From a virus: 39,734 bases of DNA. Numbering within the stretch: the first letter of the stretch is position 1; the number at the start of each line of letters is the position of its first letter. Position numbers and translations under genes: made by a program. Positions 11,598-18,944 of this stretch are shown piece by piece. The notes under the pieces were generated by a model, which saw only the letters and a list, made by a program, of their open reading frames with translations, was not told the DNA's origin and ran no database searches. The stretch is taken from the IMG/VR virus record IMGVR_UViG_3300032116_000521, positions 1-39,734 of that record; one strand, written 5' to 3'.

Positions 11598-12323
11598 ATG
11601 GCTTTACCAAAACTTGATGTGCCGACATATGAAATAGAATTGCCGTTATCTAAAAAGAAAATTAAATACAGACCATTTTTGGTTAAAGAACAAAGAAACC
11701 TTTTGATGGCAGTTGAATCGAATGAAACATCCACAATTCACCAAAATGTAAAAGATATCCTTTATAATTGTACCTTAACGGAAGGTGTCGATATTGAAAA
11801 ATTACCCATCATTGATGTTGAATATTATTTTGTTAACTTACGTGCTAAATCAGTAGGTGAGGTTGTTGAATCAAAATATAAGTGCAATAATGAAGTTGAA
11901 GATAAAGTATGTGGTAATTTAATGGAAAAAGAAATCAATCTATTAGATTTACAGGTTGAACGCAAAGAAGGTGTTTCTGATGAAATTCAGTTGACCGACA
12001 CAATCTCAATCAAATTAAAATATCCAGAGTTCAACATAGTTCAAGATTCATTGAAGTATAATAATATTACTGAAACCACATTTAATATGATTGCCAGTTC
12101 TATAGAGTATATCTATGATGGTGAACAATTCTATTACTCAGCAGAAGCACAACCAGGTGAAATGTTAGAGTTTGTGGAAGGCATGAATCAATCACAGTTT
12201 GCCAAGGTAGAGAATTTTTTTAATAATTTGCCAAGTTTAAAACAAACAGTTGAAATTGATTGCTCAAAGTGTGGGTTTCACCATAAAATAGAAGTAGAAG
12301 GCCTAGAAAATTTTTTCGGCTAA
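11598..12323 (+). CDS. 26: Baseplate hub assembly protein gp26
   Basis: 241 residues, similar to the T4 gp26 family of baseplate assembly proteins. The N-terminus (PTYEIELPLSKKKIKYRPFL, EQRNLLMAVE) is the family signature. Cys96/Cys105 and Cys222/Cys225 (CSKCGF) may bind one zinc ion. It is preceded by a perfect AAGGAG ribosome site. It ends at 12321-12323 in a run AAATTTTTTC that forms canonical -1 slippery heptamers in the correct frame. By position it is the counterpart of the short tail-assembly chaperone in other phages. Confidence 0.85.
   Translation: MALPKLDVPTYEIELPLSKKKIKYRPFLVKEQRNLLMAVESNETSTIHQNVKDILYNCTLTEGVDIEKLPIIDVEYYFVNLRAKSVGEVVESKYKCNNEVEDKVCGNLMEKEINLLDLQVERKEGVSDEIQLTDTISIKLKYPEFNIVQDSLKYNNITETTFNMIASSIEYIYDGEQFYYSAEAQPGEMLEFVEGMNQSQFAKVENFFNNLPSLKQTVEIDCSKCGFHHKIEVEGLENFFG
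12308..12317 (+). promoter_or_regulatory. Candidate -1 ribosomal frameshift site
   Basis: In the gp26 frame the end reads GAA AAT TTT TTC GGC TAA. Both A_AAT_TTT (12308-12314) and T_TTT_TTC (12311-12317) fit the X_XXY_YYZ slippery rule. A -1 slip joins gp26 to the downstream open frame up to 12508. No clear pseudoknot was identified after it. Confidence 0.6.
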
Positions 12324-12508
12324 TTTTTCGTCATGACAATCTGAGTAATTATTACAAGACAAACTTTTCATTGATACAACACCACAAGTATAGTTTGTCA
12401 GAGCTTGAAAATATGATGCCTTGGGAACGGGACATTTACGTTTCTATGTTGATTGCGTATATTGAAGAAGAAAACCAAAAGATACGAGAAAGACAAAGAA
12501 AAAAGTAA
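12311..12508 (+). CDS. 51: gp51-like hub assembly product, probably a -1 frameshift extension of gp26
   Basis: The -1 frame relative to gp26 is open from about 12287 to the TAA at 12506-12508. It encodes about 63 residues, including HDNLSNYYKTNFSLIQHHKY, SLSELENMMPWERDIYVSML and IAYIEEENQKIRER. This has the look of the short gp51 / tail-chaperone T domain (Hxx...Y(S/T)L.ELE.MMPWER). No ATG, GTG or TTG with a ribosome site begins it; the first ATGs are internal (12413, 12416). The conserved-looking part upstream of those ATGs argues that ribosomes enter by slipping at the end of gp26, as in lambda G/GT. Its stop is adjacent to the next ATG. Confidence 0.65.
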   Translation, partial: FFRLIFRHDNLSNYYKTNFSLIQHHKYSLSELENMMPWERDIYVSMLIAYIEEENQKIRERQRKK

Positions 12509-14083
12509 ATGGACTATTTTAAAGCCAAAGACATCAGAAAAAAAGGTTTAATGTCTATGATGACCGAAAGGTTATCATCGGGTATGGGCACGGGTGCTGC
12601 CATTGGAAGTTCCATTTCTGATAGAACAAAAGCAACTTTTACCGGCATTAAACAACGCTTTGATCCACTAAACATCGCCAGAGTTGTAACTGGTGGTTCT
12701 AAATTTGCACCTGCTTTTCTTGGTGCTTTAACAGGAAGAAGTAAACGAGATATTGGTTTTTTTACCGGCAAAAAGCCACGAGATTATCAAGGAATAAAAA
12801 GTTCCTCTGTTGATTCTGGATCTGTAGTTCAATATCTTGGTCAAATATATGATTTGTTTGTTAAAATTGAAAACGATAGAAAATTAGAATTAGAACAAAG
12901 AGAAAACCAACAAGAAGAAATTGAATCTGAAGAAAATCGTAGAAATCAGGCCCTCATTGAAGCGTTGACTACCAGAAAAAAAGCTAAGCCAACAAAAAAA
13001 CAAACAAAAAAATTAGATGATGCCGGTAAAGAGATCGGCAAACAAAAAAAGAAAACTGATCAGTTAGATAAAGCCAAAGGAGAACCCGTTACACCTCCAA
13101 AAGAAGTAACTAAGCCAACTGTATCTGCACCTAAACCTACACCCACAGCACCAGCACCTAAACCTACACCCACAGCACCAGCACCTAAACCTACACCCAC
13201 AGCACCAGCACCTAAACCTACACCCACAGCACCTAAACCACCTACTGCTGGCAAAATCGGTGGTGCTGCAATATTGGTTGGCGGTGCACTTGCTGGTACT
13301 GCCGCTTTAGTTGGTAAAGAATCTCTTGCGGCCAACATATCAAAATATGAAAGCGGCAAAGCCGGTTATAATGCGTACAACAAAGGTACTGTTGGTAATA
13401 AAATGATTCCGTCAGATAAGCCTATTGATTTTAGTAACATGACCATCTCTGAATATTTGAGGCGAGGTGCATTAAAACAAGGTGATCCTGATAGACTTTT
13501 TGCTGTGGGTAAATATCAAATAATTCCTGGTACTATGAAAGGTTTAATTGAAAAATTAAAAATAGATCCAGAAACAACTTATTTGGATCCAGCCACACAA
13601 GATATGTTATTTGCTAATGGATTAATTGGTCAAAATCGAAAAAAAGTAGATGCATATGTAAAAGGTCGAAGTGATGACCGAGATGGTGCAATATTAGAAT
13701 TAGCTAAAGAGTTTGCTTCTGTTGGTATACCATATGATATGGACGTTGGCAAGAAAAAATTAAAAAAAGGTGATTCATATTATTCTGGTATTGGGGGTAA
13801 CGTAGCTCATAATTCTCCTGAACAAGTAGGTGCCGCATTAGACGCTGACCGATTAAAAAATATGCAAGGTAATAAATCTACTGCTGTTCCGCCTGTATCG
13901 TCAGGTAATAAAATTGATTCAGAAACAAAAGAGAACATGGGATTAAAGAAATCTTTTCAGGAATCTCCAGCAACCAGTAAAAGTGTAAATAATACCAATA
14001 TAAGTAATAAAACAACGGCCAGTAATGTGCCAGAAAAAGAGGATGATACCAATCCTCTGATTAAGAAAGCTAGATCAACATGA
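12509..14083 (+). CDS. Hub/tape-measure-like protein with lysozyme-type domain
   Basis: 524 residues. The N-terminus (about 1-90) is shared with the next gene (KxRxFDPLNIARVVTGGSKFAP, then LGALTGR, then FFTG). A charged coiled-coil region (115-190) and four APKPTPTAP repeats (about 207-242) follow. After a short Gly/Ala hydrophobic stretch, residues ~270-460 look like a lysozyme/transglycosylase fold: ISKYESG with candidate catalytic Glu281, then AVGKYQIIPGTM (GxYQI motif). It follows the gp26/51 chaperone pair, where tape-measure genes usually sit. It may supply the wall-degrading activity missing from the gp5-like protein. Confidence 0.65.
   Translation: MDYFKAKDIRKKGLMSMMTERLSSGMGTGAAIGSSISDRTKATFTGIKQRFDPLNIARVVTGGSKFAPAFLGALTGRSKRDIGFFTGKKPRDYQGIKSSSVDSGSVVQYLGQIYDLFVKIENDRKLELEQRENQQEEIESEENRRNQALIEALTTRKKAKPTKKQTKKLDDAGKEIGKQKKKTDQLDKAKGEPVTPPKEVTKPTVSAPKPTPTAPAPKPTPTAPAPKPTPTAPAPKPTPTAPKPPTAGKIGGAAILVGGALAGTAALVGKESLAANISKYESGKAGYNAYNKGTVGNKMIPSDKPIDFSNMTISEYLRRGALKQGDPDRLFAVGKYQIIPGTMKGLIEKLKIDPETTYLDPATQDMLFANGLIGQNRKKVDAYVKGRSDDRDGAILELAKEFASVGIPYDMDVGKKKLKKGDSYYSGIGGNVAHNSPEQVGAALDADRLKNMQGNKSTAVPPVSSGNKIDSETKENMGLKKSFQESPATSKSVNNTNISNKTTASNVPEKEDDTNPLIKKARST
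13127..13234. repeat. 27-bp tandem repeat, four copies
   Basis: Three exact units of 27 bp starting at 13127, 13154 and 13181, plus a fourth that fades after about 20 bp. They encode APKPTPTAP, a proline-rich rigid linker between the coiled-coil region and the hydrolase domain. Confidence 0.9.
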
Positions 14084-15447
14084 ACTATCAAGAAGCCAAA
14101 AAGATAAGAGAAAAATCTTATATTTCATATCTGACTGAAAAATTGTCGGAAGGTCAAGGCGTAGGTTCAGCCATAAAAGCAACACTATCTGATAAATCTA
14201 AAGCAAGGTCTAAAGGTTTTAGTGAGAAATTTGATCCATTAAATATTGCCAAGTTTATGACCGGTGGTTCTAAATTTGCACCTGCTTTACTTGGTAGCAT
14301 GCTCGGTAGAACCCAACAAGATATTCAATATTTTTCTGGTACCAAAAAAGCAAAAGAAGTTGGTGCTACAGCCACAAAAATAGACACGTTGGATTCTGAT
14401 AATAATGTGATGGATATTCTTTCTAAGATATACACATTACTAAAAACAACAAACGACAATGATACTGAACGTAGAGCAAGAGAAGGCAATTTTAAAGAAG
14501 AACAAGAATTAGAAAGAGAAAGAAGGCACAAAGCTTTGATTGAAGCTATTACAGGAAAAAAACAAACATCAACTACTACAGCAACAGCAACAAAGGCCGA
14601 TAATGGTTCTGGTTTATTATCAACTATTTTGGGAATAGTAACTGGTTTGATTGGTGATGCGATCAAAGGTGTTATGTCAGTTATTGATGGCATAAGCACT
14701 CTGATTAAAGGTGTGTTGTCGGCATTTAGTTTGGGTCCACTTGGACCTTTAAAACTTTTAGCAAAATTAGGTACTTTTTTGATTAGTCCTCTTGGATTAG
14801 GATTGATGGGTCTTGCAGCCGGAGCAATTACCGCATGGGCGTTTTGGAAAATGTTAAAAGATCCTTCTGGTTATGAAGCCGCAGATTCTGATTTAAGTAA
14901 AGGCCTGAATCAAGCAGAAAAGGTTGGTGGTTTAGCTGGCGTTAAAGATGAAATGGATCGTCAGAAAAAATTACCTGAATATGACAGAACAATGGCAGAA
15001 ATAAAAAATTATCAATTCAGTTATAATGAAAGTGAACCATTAAACAACGTTCAATTGAAAGGTTTTGCCGAAAGGGGACCCGGTGCTCTAGAAGCTGTTG
15101 AAGATTATAAAATGGAAAGAGATAGAGTAAAGAAAGAAATTCTGACATTAAATCAAACTGCCACACCAGTTGACACAACACCACAAGCGGTGACACCAAC
15201 AGAAACACCAACACCAAGTGAACAAATGTCCAATCCAAAAACAACCAGTAAACTAAATGCCGTAACCAGTGAAAATTTAGAATTGAATTTACCAAGCACA
15301 CCAGAATCGGTTACGACTGCACAGATTACAAACAATACGAATATCAGTTCAACCAAGAGCCAAAAACCAAAAGGTCCTATACCTTCTGTGAGGAATATGG
15401 AAGATTCCTTTCAGAGAATGCTATTAAGTAGTTTACGGGTTGTATAA
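14080..15447 (+). CDS. Tape-measure-like tail protein, paralogue of the preceding gene
   Basis: 455 residues. Residues 1-85 repeat the start of the upstream protein (FDPLNIAKFMTGGSKFAPAL, LGSMLGRTQQDI, YFSG). A charged helical region ends in RRHKALIEAI, again matching the paralogue. Residues ~175-265 are strongly hydrophobic (LLSTILGIVTGLIGDAIKGV, LGLGLMGLAAGAITAWAFW), typical of tape-measure proteins that enter the inner membrane. The C-terminal half is Thr/Pro rich and ends FQRMLLSSLRVV. Its ATG overlaps the previous stop (ATGA). It has no hydrolase domain, so the two paralogues may divide the hub and membrane roles. Confidence 0.6.
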   Translation: MNYQEAKKIREKSYISYLTEKLSEGQGVGSAIKATLSDKSKARSKGFSEKFDPLNIAKFMTGGSKFAPALLGSMLGRTQQDIQYFSGTKKAKEVGATATKIDTLDSDNNVMDILSKIYTLLKTTNDNDTERRAREGNFKEEQELERERRHKALIEAITGKKQTSTTTATATKADNGSGLLSTILGIVTGLIGDAIKGVMSVIDGISTLIKGVLSAFSLGPLGPLKLLAKLGTFLISPLGLGLMGLAAGAITAWAFWKMLKDPSGYEAADSDLSKGLNQAEKVGGLAGVKDEMDRQKKLPEYDRTMAEIKNYQFSYNESEPLNNVQLKGFAERGPGALEAVEDYKMERDRVKKEILTLNQTATPVDTTPQAVTPTETPTPSEQMSNPKTTSKLNAVTSENLELNLPSTPESVTTAQITNNTNISSTKSQKPKGPIPSVRNMEDSFQRMLLSSLRVV

Positions 15448-15451
15448 TAAA

Positions 15452-15480
15452 AAACCCACCATAAAGGTGGGTTTCTTTTA
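15452..15480. terminator. Bidirectional rho-independent terminator
   Basis: A perfect 9-bp stem AAACCCACC / GGTGGGTTT with loop ATAAA sits between convergent genes. Reading minus it is followed by a T-rich run (TTTATTATA), reading plus by CTTTTA. It stops both the tail-assembly arm and the gp32 transcript. Confidence 0.9.
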
Positions 15481-15492
15481 AGTAAAAGAAAA

Positions 15493-16377
15493 TTAATTTT
15501 CTTCAGCAAGTTTACTAAAATATGCCATATCATCATCTTCAGAATCATCTTTAAATGGAGAATCTTCTGCAACAGGTTTAGGTGCAGGCTTTGCTTTGGC
15601 TTGTTCTACAGTTGTGCGTGGTGCTTCACCATTAAGACCAAGAACTTTATCTAAGCGTTGCTTCAAAGCATCATACGACTTGAATTCACCATCTTTTAAG
15701 AGTTCCTGTAGAGAGTGTTCAGACTTCCAAATCTTCTCTAGTTCTTCATCGTCATTCAGCAAAGCAGCAGGCGATTCGAATTCAGATTTATCATAATTCT
15801 GATAACCTTCAACTTTACGGATCTTTAACTTAAAGTTGGCACCTTTCCACATATCAAATGGGTTAATTGCTTGTTCATCTTCAAATTGTGGATTCATGGC
15901 TTCTGAAATCTTATCAAAAATCTTCTTGCCAAACTTAAACAAAAATACTTTACCTTCATTTTCTTTATTTGAAGGATCAGATACGATATAAATGTTTGCA
16001 ATGTAATTTAGTTTACGTTTTTGCTTACGGACAATATCTTTATTTGCTTCAATACCAGAATTCCATAATGAGGAATTATGTTCACAAACGGGACATTGTT
16101 GATTGAGTGTGGTTAAACAATTATCAATTAACCATCCACCTGGACCTTGGAATCCGTGTGAGAAAATCTTCACCCATGGTAACGCATCATCACCATCAAC
16201 TGCTGGTGCTGGGAGGAAACGAATCGTTGCCATGCCATTGCCAGATTTATCTACGGCTGGGCGCCAGTAGTTATCTGATTTATCGTTGCCTTCGGATGAG
16301 GTATTAAGTGCCTCGATTGCTTTAGATAGTTTGTCGAGGTTGCCAGATTGGCGTTTGAGGTTCGCAAATGAACTCAT
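15493..16377 (-). CDS. 32: Single-stranded DNA-binding protein gp32
   Basis: 294 residues (T4: 301). It starts with the basic cooperativity domain (FANLKRQ, as in T4). The zinc ligands follow as His74, Cys87, Cys95 and Cys98 (HGFQGPGGW then CPVCEH); the T4 spacing is 13-10-3, here 13-8-3. The OB-fold core is intact (VFLFKFGKKIFDKI, FDMWKGANFKLKIRK). The acidic C-terminus (DDSEDDDMAYFSKLAEEN) is the part that recruits gp59 and polymerase. In replication it coats single strands. It has its own sigma70 promoter and a repeat-bearing leader, and ends at the bidirectional terminator. Confidence 0.96.
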   Translation of the reverse strand: MSSFANLKRQSGNLDKLSKAIEALNTSSEGNDKSDNYWRPAVDKSGNGMATIRFLPAPAVDGDDALPWVKIFSHGFQGPGGWLIDNCLTTLNQQCPVCEHNSSLWNSGIEANKDIVRKQKRKLNYIANIYIVSDPSNKENEGKVFLFKFGKKIFDKISEAMNPQFEDEQAINPFDMWKGANFKLKIRKVEGYQNYDKSEFESPAALLNDDEELEKIWKSEHSLQELLKDGEFKSYDALKQRLDKVLGLNGEAPRTTVEQAKAKPAPKPVAEDSPFKDDSEDDDMAYFSKLAEEN

Positions 16378-16392
16378 AATTTACTTCCTTTC

Positions 16393-16420
16393 GTATAAAC
16401 GGTGTATAAACGGTGTATTA
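16393..16420 (-). promoter_or_regulatory. gp32 leader with 11-bp tandem repeats
   Basis: The untranslated leader holds two exact 11-bp units (GTATAAACGGT on the plus strand, 16393-16403 and 16404-16414) and a partial third (16415-16420), just before the AAAGGAAG ribosome site. T4 gp32 represses its own translation by binding the leader, so these A/U-rich repeats are a candidate operator (inference). Confidence 0.55.
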
Positions 16421-16445
16421 AAAACGACTTGTCCACATACTTCTC

Positions 16446-16474
16446 ATAATATAGTAATATTTATCCAATGTCAA
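16446..16474 (-). promoter_or_regulatory. Sigma70-type promoter for gp32
   Basis: Minus strand TTGACA (16474-16469), 17-base spacer, TATTAT (16451-16446). The -35 overlaps the TGA of the HAD gene. The spacer also contains GATAAATA (16465-16458), 7 of 8 to the late consensus, so gp32 might be read both early and late as in T4. Confidence 0.75.
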
Positions 16475-16956
16475 GTGTACATCTTCAAAATACCGATGGT
16501 AGTAATGGCGTCCGTGTGAAGTATACCAATACCACCTTCAACTCGCCATTGGTCGATGTTCTGTGGTGTATCATCAATCAATAGTGAATTCGAATTAGAA
16601 AAATCTCTCTTAAATCTTTTACCTGGAACCAAGTTCACAGGAAACTCAATGTTTTGGTTATTCAACCATTCAATCTTTTGTTCCCGAATCTCTGCATCCC
16701 GTTTCTCAGAAGAAGTGGAAGAAAGAATCTCTGTTGGTACCTTTAATGACCTGAGATAGTTAATTAACTCGATAGCATCAGGCATCAAGTTCAATGTAGC
16801 AAACTGCCTTTCAGCAATGAACATGGTGAAGAACTTGTCAAAGGTTTTATAGGTGTCGGCCTCTTTCGGTTCAATTTTGTACAATTCCTTGTATCGTTTA
16901 TTGAAATCGGCAATCACACCATCCATGTCCAAGTAAATCTTGGTAATCTTATGCAT
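16471..16956 (-). CDS. HAD-family phosphatase, 5'(3')-deoxyribonucleotidase-like
   Basis: 161 residues. Motif I is YLDMDGVIADF (nucleophile Asp10, acid Asp12). A helical cap segment follows, then ILSSTSS (motif II, Ser/Thr). VPGKRFKRDF provides the motif III lysine and LLIDDTPQNI (motif IV) the metal-binding Asp pair. This layout and size fit small deoxyribonucleotidase/NT5C-like enzymes that dephosphorylate nucleotides. It is inserted between gp32 and gp59, adjacent genes in T4. It overlaps gp59 by 8 bases. Confidence 0.85.
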   Translation of the reverse strand: MHKITKIYLDMDGVIADFNKRYKELYKIEPKEADTYKTFDKFFTMFIAERQFATLNLMPDAIELINYLRSLKVPTEILSSTSSEKRDAEIREQKIEWLNNQNIEFPVNLVPGKRFKRDFSNSNSLLIDDTPQNIDQWRVEGGIGILHTDAITTIGILKMYT

Positions 16957-17554
16957 ATTCTTTAATCTTTTCTTTCAAAATTTGTTTGAACTTTTCTTTA
17001 TCATAATGTAGAAATGGTTTATATTTCACACATTTAGTTTTAAAACTAGGCCAAACAATATCATCATATATTTCTTTTTCCCACATCGGGAAAAAATTCA
17101 TCAGGTCGTTCAAAATGATAAGTGTTTCAAGTGTTATATCTCCTTGTGTAGTATACTGCATTAACTTAGGAAATTCATTGTTTCTTACCACTAATAAATC
17201 ATTTGGATTTTCTACCTTATCCAATAATACAATTATATCATTTTCAAAGGTATATGTCAAGCTTTGTTGAGTTTTTTGCCACTTGGTATAATTCTCGTCA
17301 CCATCCTGAAGTAAATCACCTACCCAATCACCTTTGCCTTGTATAAAATTGGCAATATAAAAGTTCTTGAGTTCTTCTAAATCATATTTACGAGATAGTT
17401 TATAGAATTGGTATTTTGATTTGTTGGTAGTAAATGTTTGCTTAGATACATTTGTTTTTCCGTTGTATCTAAAGTAATCATAAGATTCGGAAGTAAAATG
17501 TAACTTCAAAGCATTCCATAAAGCATATGCGGCAAAACCGGTATTCTCCGTCAT
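16949..17554 (-). CDS. 59: Helicase loader gp59
   Basis: 201 residues (T4: 217). The central block, KYQFYKLSRKYDLEELKNFY, then IANFIQGKGDWVGDL, lines up with T4 gp59 (YFFQKLSEKYKLKEL...ISNLVANQDAWIGD). The downstream MQYTTQGDITLETLIILND part also corresponds. gp59 binds fork DNA and gp32 and loads the gp41 helicase. It lies between the HAD gene and gp33, keeping the T4 32-59-33 order apart from the insertion. Confidence 0.9.
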   Translation of the reverse strand: MTENTGFAAYALWNALKLHFTSESYDYFRYNGKTNVSKQTFTTNKSKYQFYKLSRKYDLEELKNFYIANFIQGKGDWVGDLLQDGDENYTKWQKTQQSLTYTFENDIIVLLDKVENPNDLLVVRNNEFPKLMQYTTQGDITLETLIILNDLMNFFPMWEKEIYDDIVWPSFKTKCVKYKPFLHYDKEKFKQILKEKIKEYA

Positions 17555-17557
17555 AAT

Positions 17558-17779
17558 TTAAATTGGCAATCTGGATGTTTTCTTCAACATATTATTATCT
17601 TGAGCCTCTTCTTTAATCTTTGATTTAAGTGCGGGTGAGATTAATGTTGCGGCCACTTCAATTTCCAAACCAGTTTCTTTGCAATGGTGGCAGATAGCGT
17701 CCATATAACCTAAACGATTTTCTATCACCAAATTTTCAATCATCATACTAAATTTTTTAATTTCTTCACGATTAGGCAT
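17558..17779 (-). CDS. 33: Late transcription accessory protein gp33
   Basis: 73 residues, all helical by composition, in the exact T4 position of gp33 (after 59). It has YMDAICHHCKETGLEIEVAA and ends in KKTSRLPI, a form I associate with short gp33 relatives in aquatic T4-like phages. In T4, gp33 bridges polymerase and the gp45 clamp to activate late promoters. The presence of TATAAATA promoters in the same window supports the assignment. T4 gp33 is longer (112). Confidence 0.7.
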   Translation of the reverse strand: MPNREEIKKFSMMIENLVIENRLGYMDAICHHCKETGLEIEVAATLISPALKSKIKEEAQDNNMLKKTSRLPI

Positions 17780-17782
17780 AAT

Positions 17783-18325
17783 TTAAATTCTACTGTAAAA
17801 TATATGATTACCTATTTTCGTTACAACCTTTTGTTTATTCCAGCCAGGATTTACATAAACTGCATGGTAATACAATGCGTTTGTTTCTGCTATTTTATCA
17901 TGTAAAACTGAAACTGTCAATGCTCTTTTTGCAATTAAATGAGATTCTTCCCATCTATACCGATCATGAATGTGTACCATTTCTTTGACCATACAAGTCC
18001 ATGAAAATTGACACACGGTTCTTAAATTTTGATCCGTTGTTTTCTGATAAACAACTGAACATATATTTCGTGGAAAAATGCCACTATTAACACGATTCAT
18101 TGTGACCTGTGCTACGGCTAATTTGCCTTCATAAGATTCACCAGCAGATTCATAATAGATATTTTTAGCAAGGCATTCAATTTGTTTTAGATAATCTGCC
18201 GATACTTGTTTCTGTGTTGCATTTGTAATAAACTCTCTCGATAGAGTTGGTGCTGTATATACTATTGTTAATACTGCTAATACTACTGCTAATGTGTTAA
18301 ACTTCTGTGTGTTAAATTTAAACAT
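17783..18325 (-). CDS. SleB-type cell wall hydrolase (endolysin)
   Basis: 180 residues. The N-terminus is a single hydrophobic segment (about 9-25, LAVVLAVLTIVYTAP) after a short basic leader, suggesting a signal anchor or SAR-type export. Residues ~45-180 are a Hydrolase_2/SleB domain: CLAKNIYYESAGES with the catalytic Glu59, VAQVTMNRV, CSVVYQ, CQFSW, ALYYHAVYVNPGW. It should cleave peptidoglycan at the end of infection or in the virion. It has an AAGGAAG ribosome site. Upstream is a conserved small gene and a weak late-promoter match. Confidence 0.88.
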   Translation of the reverse strand: MFKFNTQKFNTLAVVLAVLTIVYTAPTLSREFITNATQKQVSADYLKQIECLAKNIYYESAGESYEGKLAVAQVTMNRVNSGIFPRNICSVVYQKTTDQNLRTVCQFSWTCMVKEMVHIHDRYRWEESHLIAKRALTVSVLHDKIAETNALYYHAVYVNPGWNKQKVVTKIGNHIFYSRI

Positions 18326-18378
18326 CTTTCTTCCTTATTGATTGCGGCGGCCAAACATCTGACCGCCTTGGTCTCCAA

Positions 18379-18657
18379 TTACGAATTTGTTTTCGATTTT
18401 ATTTTAACTTCAGGTTGTGGAGTGGTTTGAGAAACGAATTGATTGAGAGCTTCCGCTTTCTTTACAATTTCATCTTCTGTGGGGAATGCCGGTAAGGCGG
18501 GGTAGTCAGGTGATGTTGTACCAGCAATTTTAGCTGCATCGACCTGTGTATGCCATTGCTGTTGTAGAGCATCACGTTTTGTGTGATAGTCATCAGTTAA
18601 CATATCTTTGGCCATTTTTAAGAGTTCTAGCCGAATCTCATAAGGTGTCATACTCAT
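18379..18657 (-). CDS. Conserved phage protein of unknown function
   Basis: 92 residues, helical and charged. Its start MTPYEIRLELLKMAKDML is a pattern I recognise from hypothetical proteins of aquatic T4-like phages. It has a strong AAGGAG ribosome site. After its TAA the -1 frame stays open to 18335 and ends in IGDQGGQMFGRRNQ, which looks protein-like. A frameshifted C-terminus or small sequencing error is possible. No function can be given. Confidence 0.7.
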   Translation of the reverse strand: MSMTPYEIRLELLKMAKDMLTDDYHTKRDALQQQWHTQVDAAKIAGTTSPDYPALPAFPTEDEIVKKAEALNQFVSQTTPQPEVKIKSKTNS

Positions 18658-18716
18658 TTACTTCTCCTTGTGTGTGTTTATGTGTATTACCAGCGGTTTG
18701 TGTGATGCTGGTGATT

Positions 18717-18724
18717 TATTTATC
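18717..18724 (-). promoter_or_regulatory. Weak late-promoter match
   Basis: GATAAATA on the minus strand, 7 of 8 to the late consensus, 60 bases upstream of the 92-residue gene and the endolysin. It overlaps the presumed 3' edge of the tmRNA coding piece. Late expression of the endolysin would make sense, but one mismatch in an AT-rich genome is weak evidence. Confidence 0.35.
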
Positions 18725-18771
18725 CAGGTGATTCTGTTGCTAAGTTCACCTGGCGAAACTCCGCTTACCTA

Positions 18772-18801
18772 TTAGGCAGCAAGTGCATACTTATCGTTTG
18801 C
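18772..18801 (-). other. tmRNA proteolysis-tag reading frame
   Basis: Resume codon GCA followed by AAC GAT AAG TAT GCA CTT GCT GCC TAA encodes ANDKYALAA. E. coli has ANDENYALAA, and the C-terminal ALAA is the ClpXP recognition end. The bases before the resume codon (TTAAAC) fit the usual AT-rich upstream element. Confidence 0.95.
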
Positions 18802-18883
18802 GTTTAATTTAATTAGTGATTACGCCTTCTCTGGCGATTCTCCATTGTTCTAATTATTGCCATGTCGATTCTAAAACACCCCC

Positions 18884-18944
18884 ATCAGAAGTATATTGCC
18901 ACTTTTGTGTTTGCTACCGAAAACTCGGTTCGTCAATATACTTT
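18884..18944 (-). other. Intervening segment of the permuted pre-tmRNA
   Basis: A 10-bp inverted repeat (AAGTATATTG with CAATATACTT, 18934-18943 and 18889-18898) extends the acceptor stem and closes the loop. Inside are a 5-bp hairpin ACCGA/TCGGT (18916-18929) and a small CAC/GTG hairpin. It is presumably removed by RNase processing to give two RNA pieces. Confidence 0.85.

Noticed and set aside
13060-13359. 99-codon minus-strand frame rich in GVGLGAGAV
   Set aside because: It is the antisense shadow of the APKPTPTAP repeat in the tape-measure-like gene.
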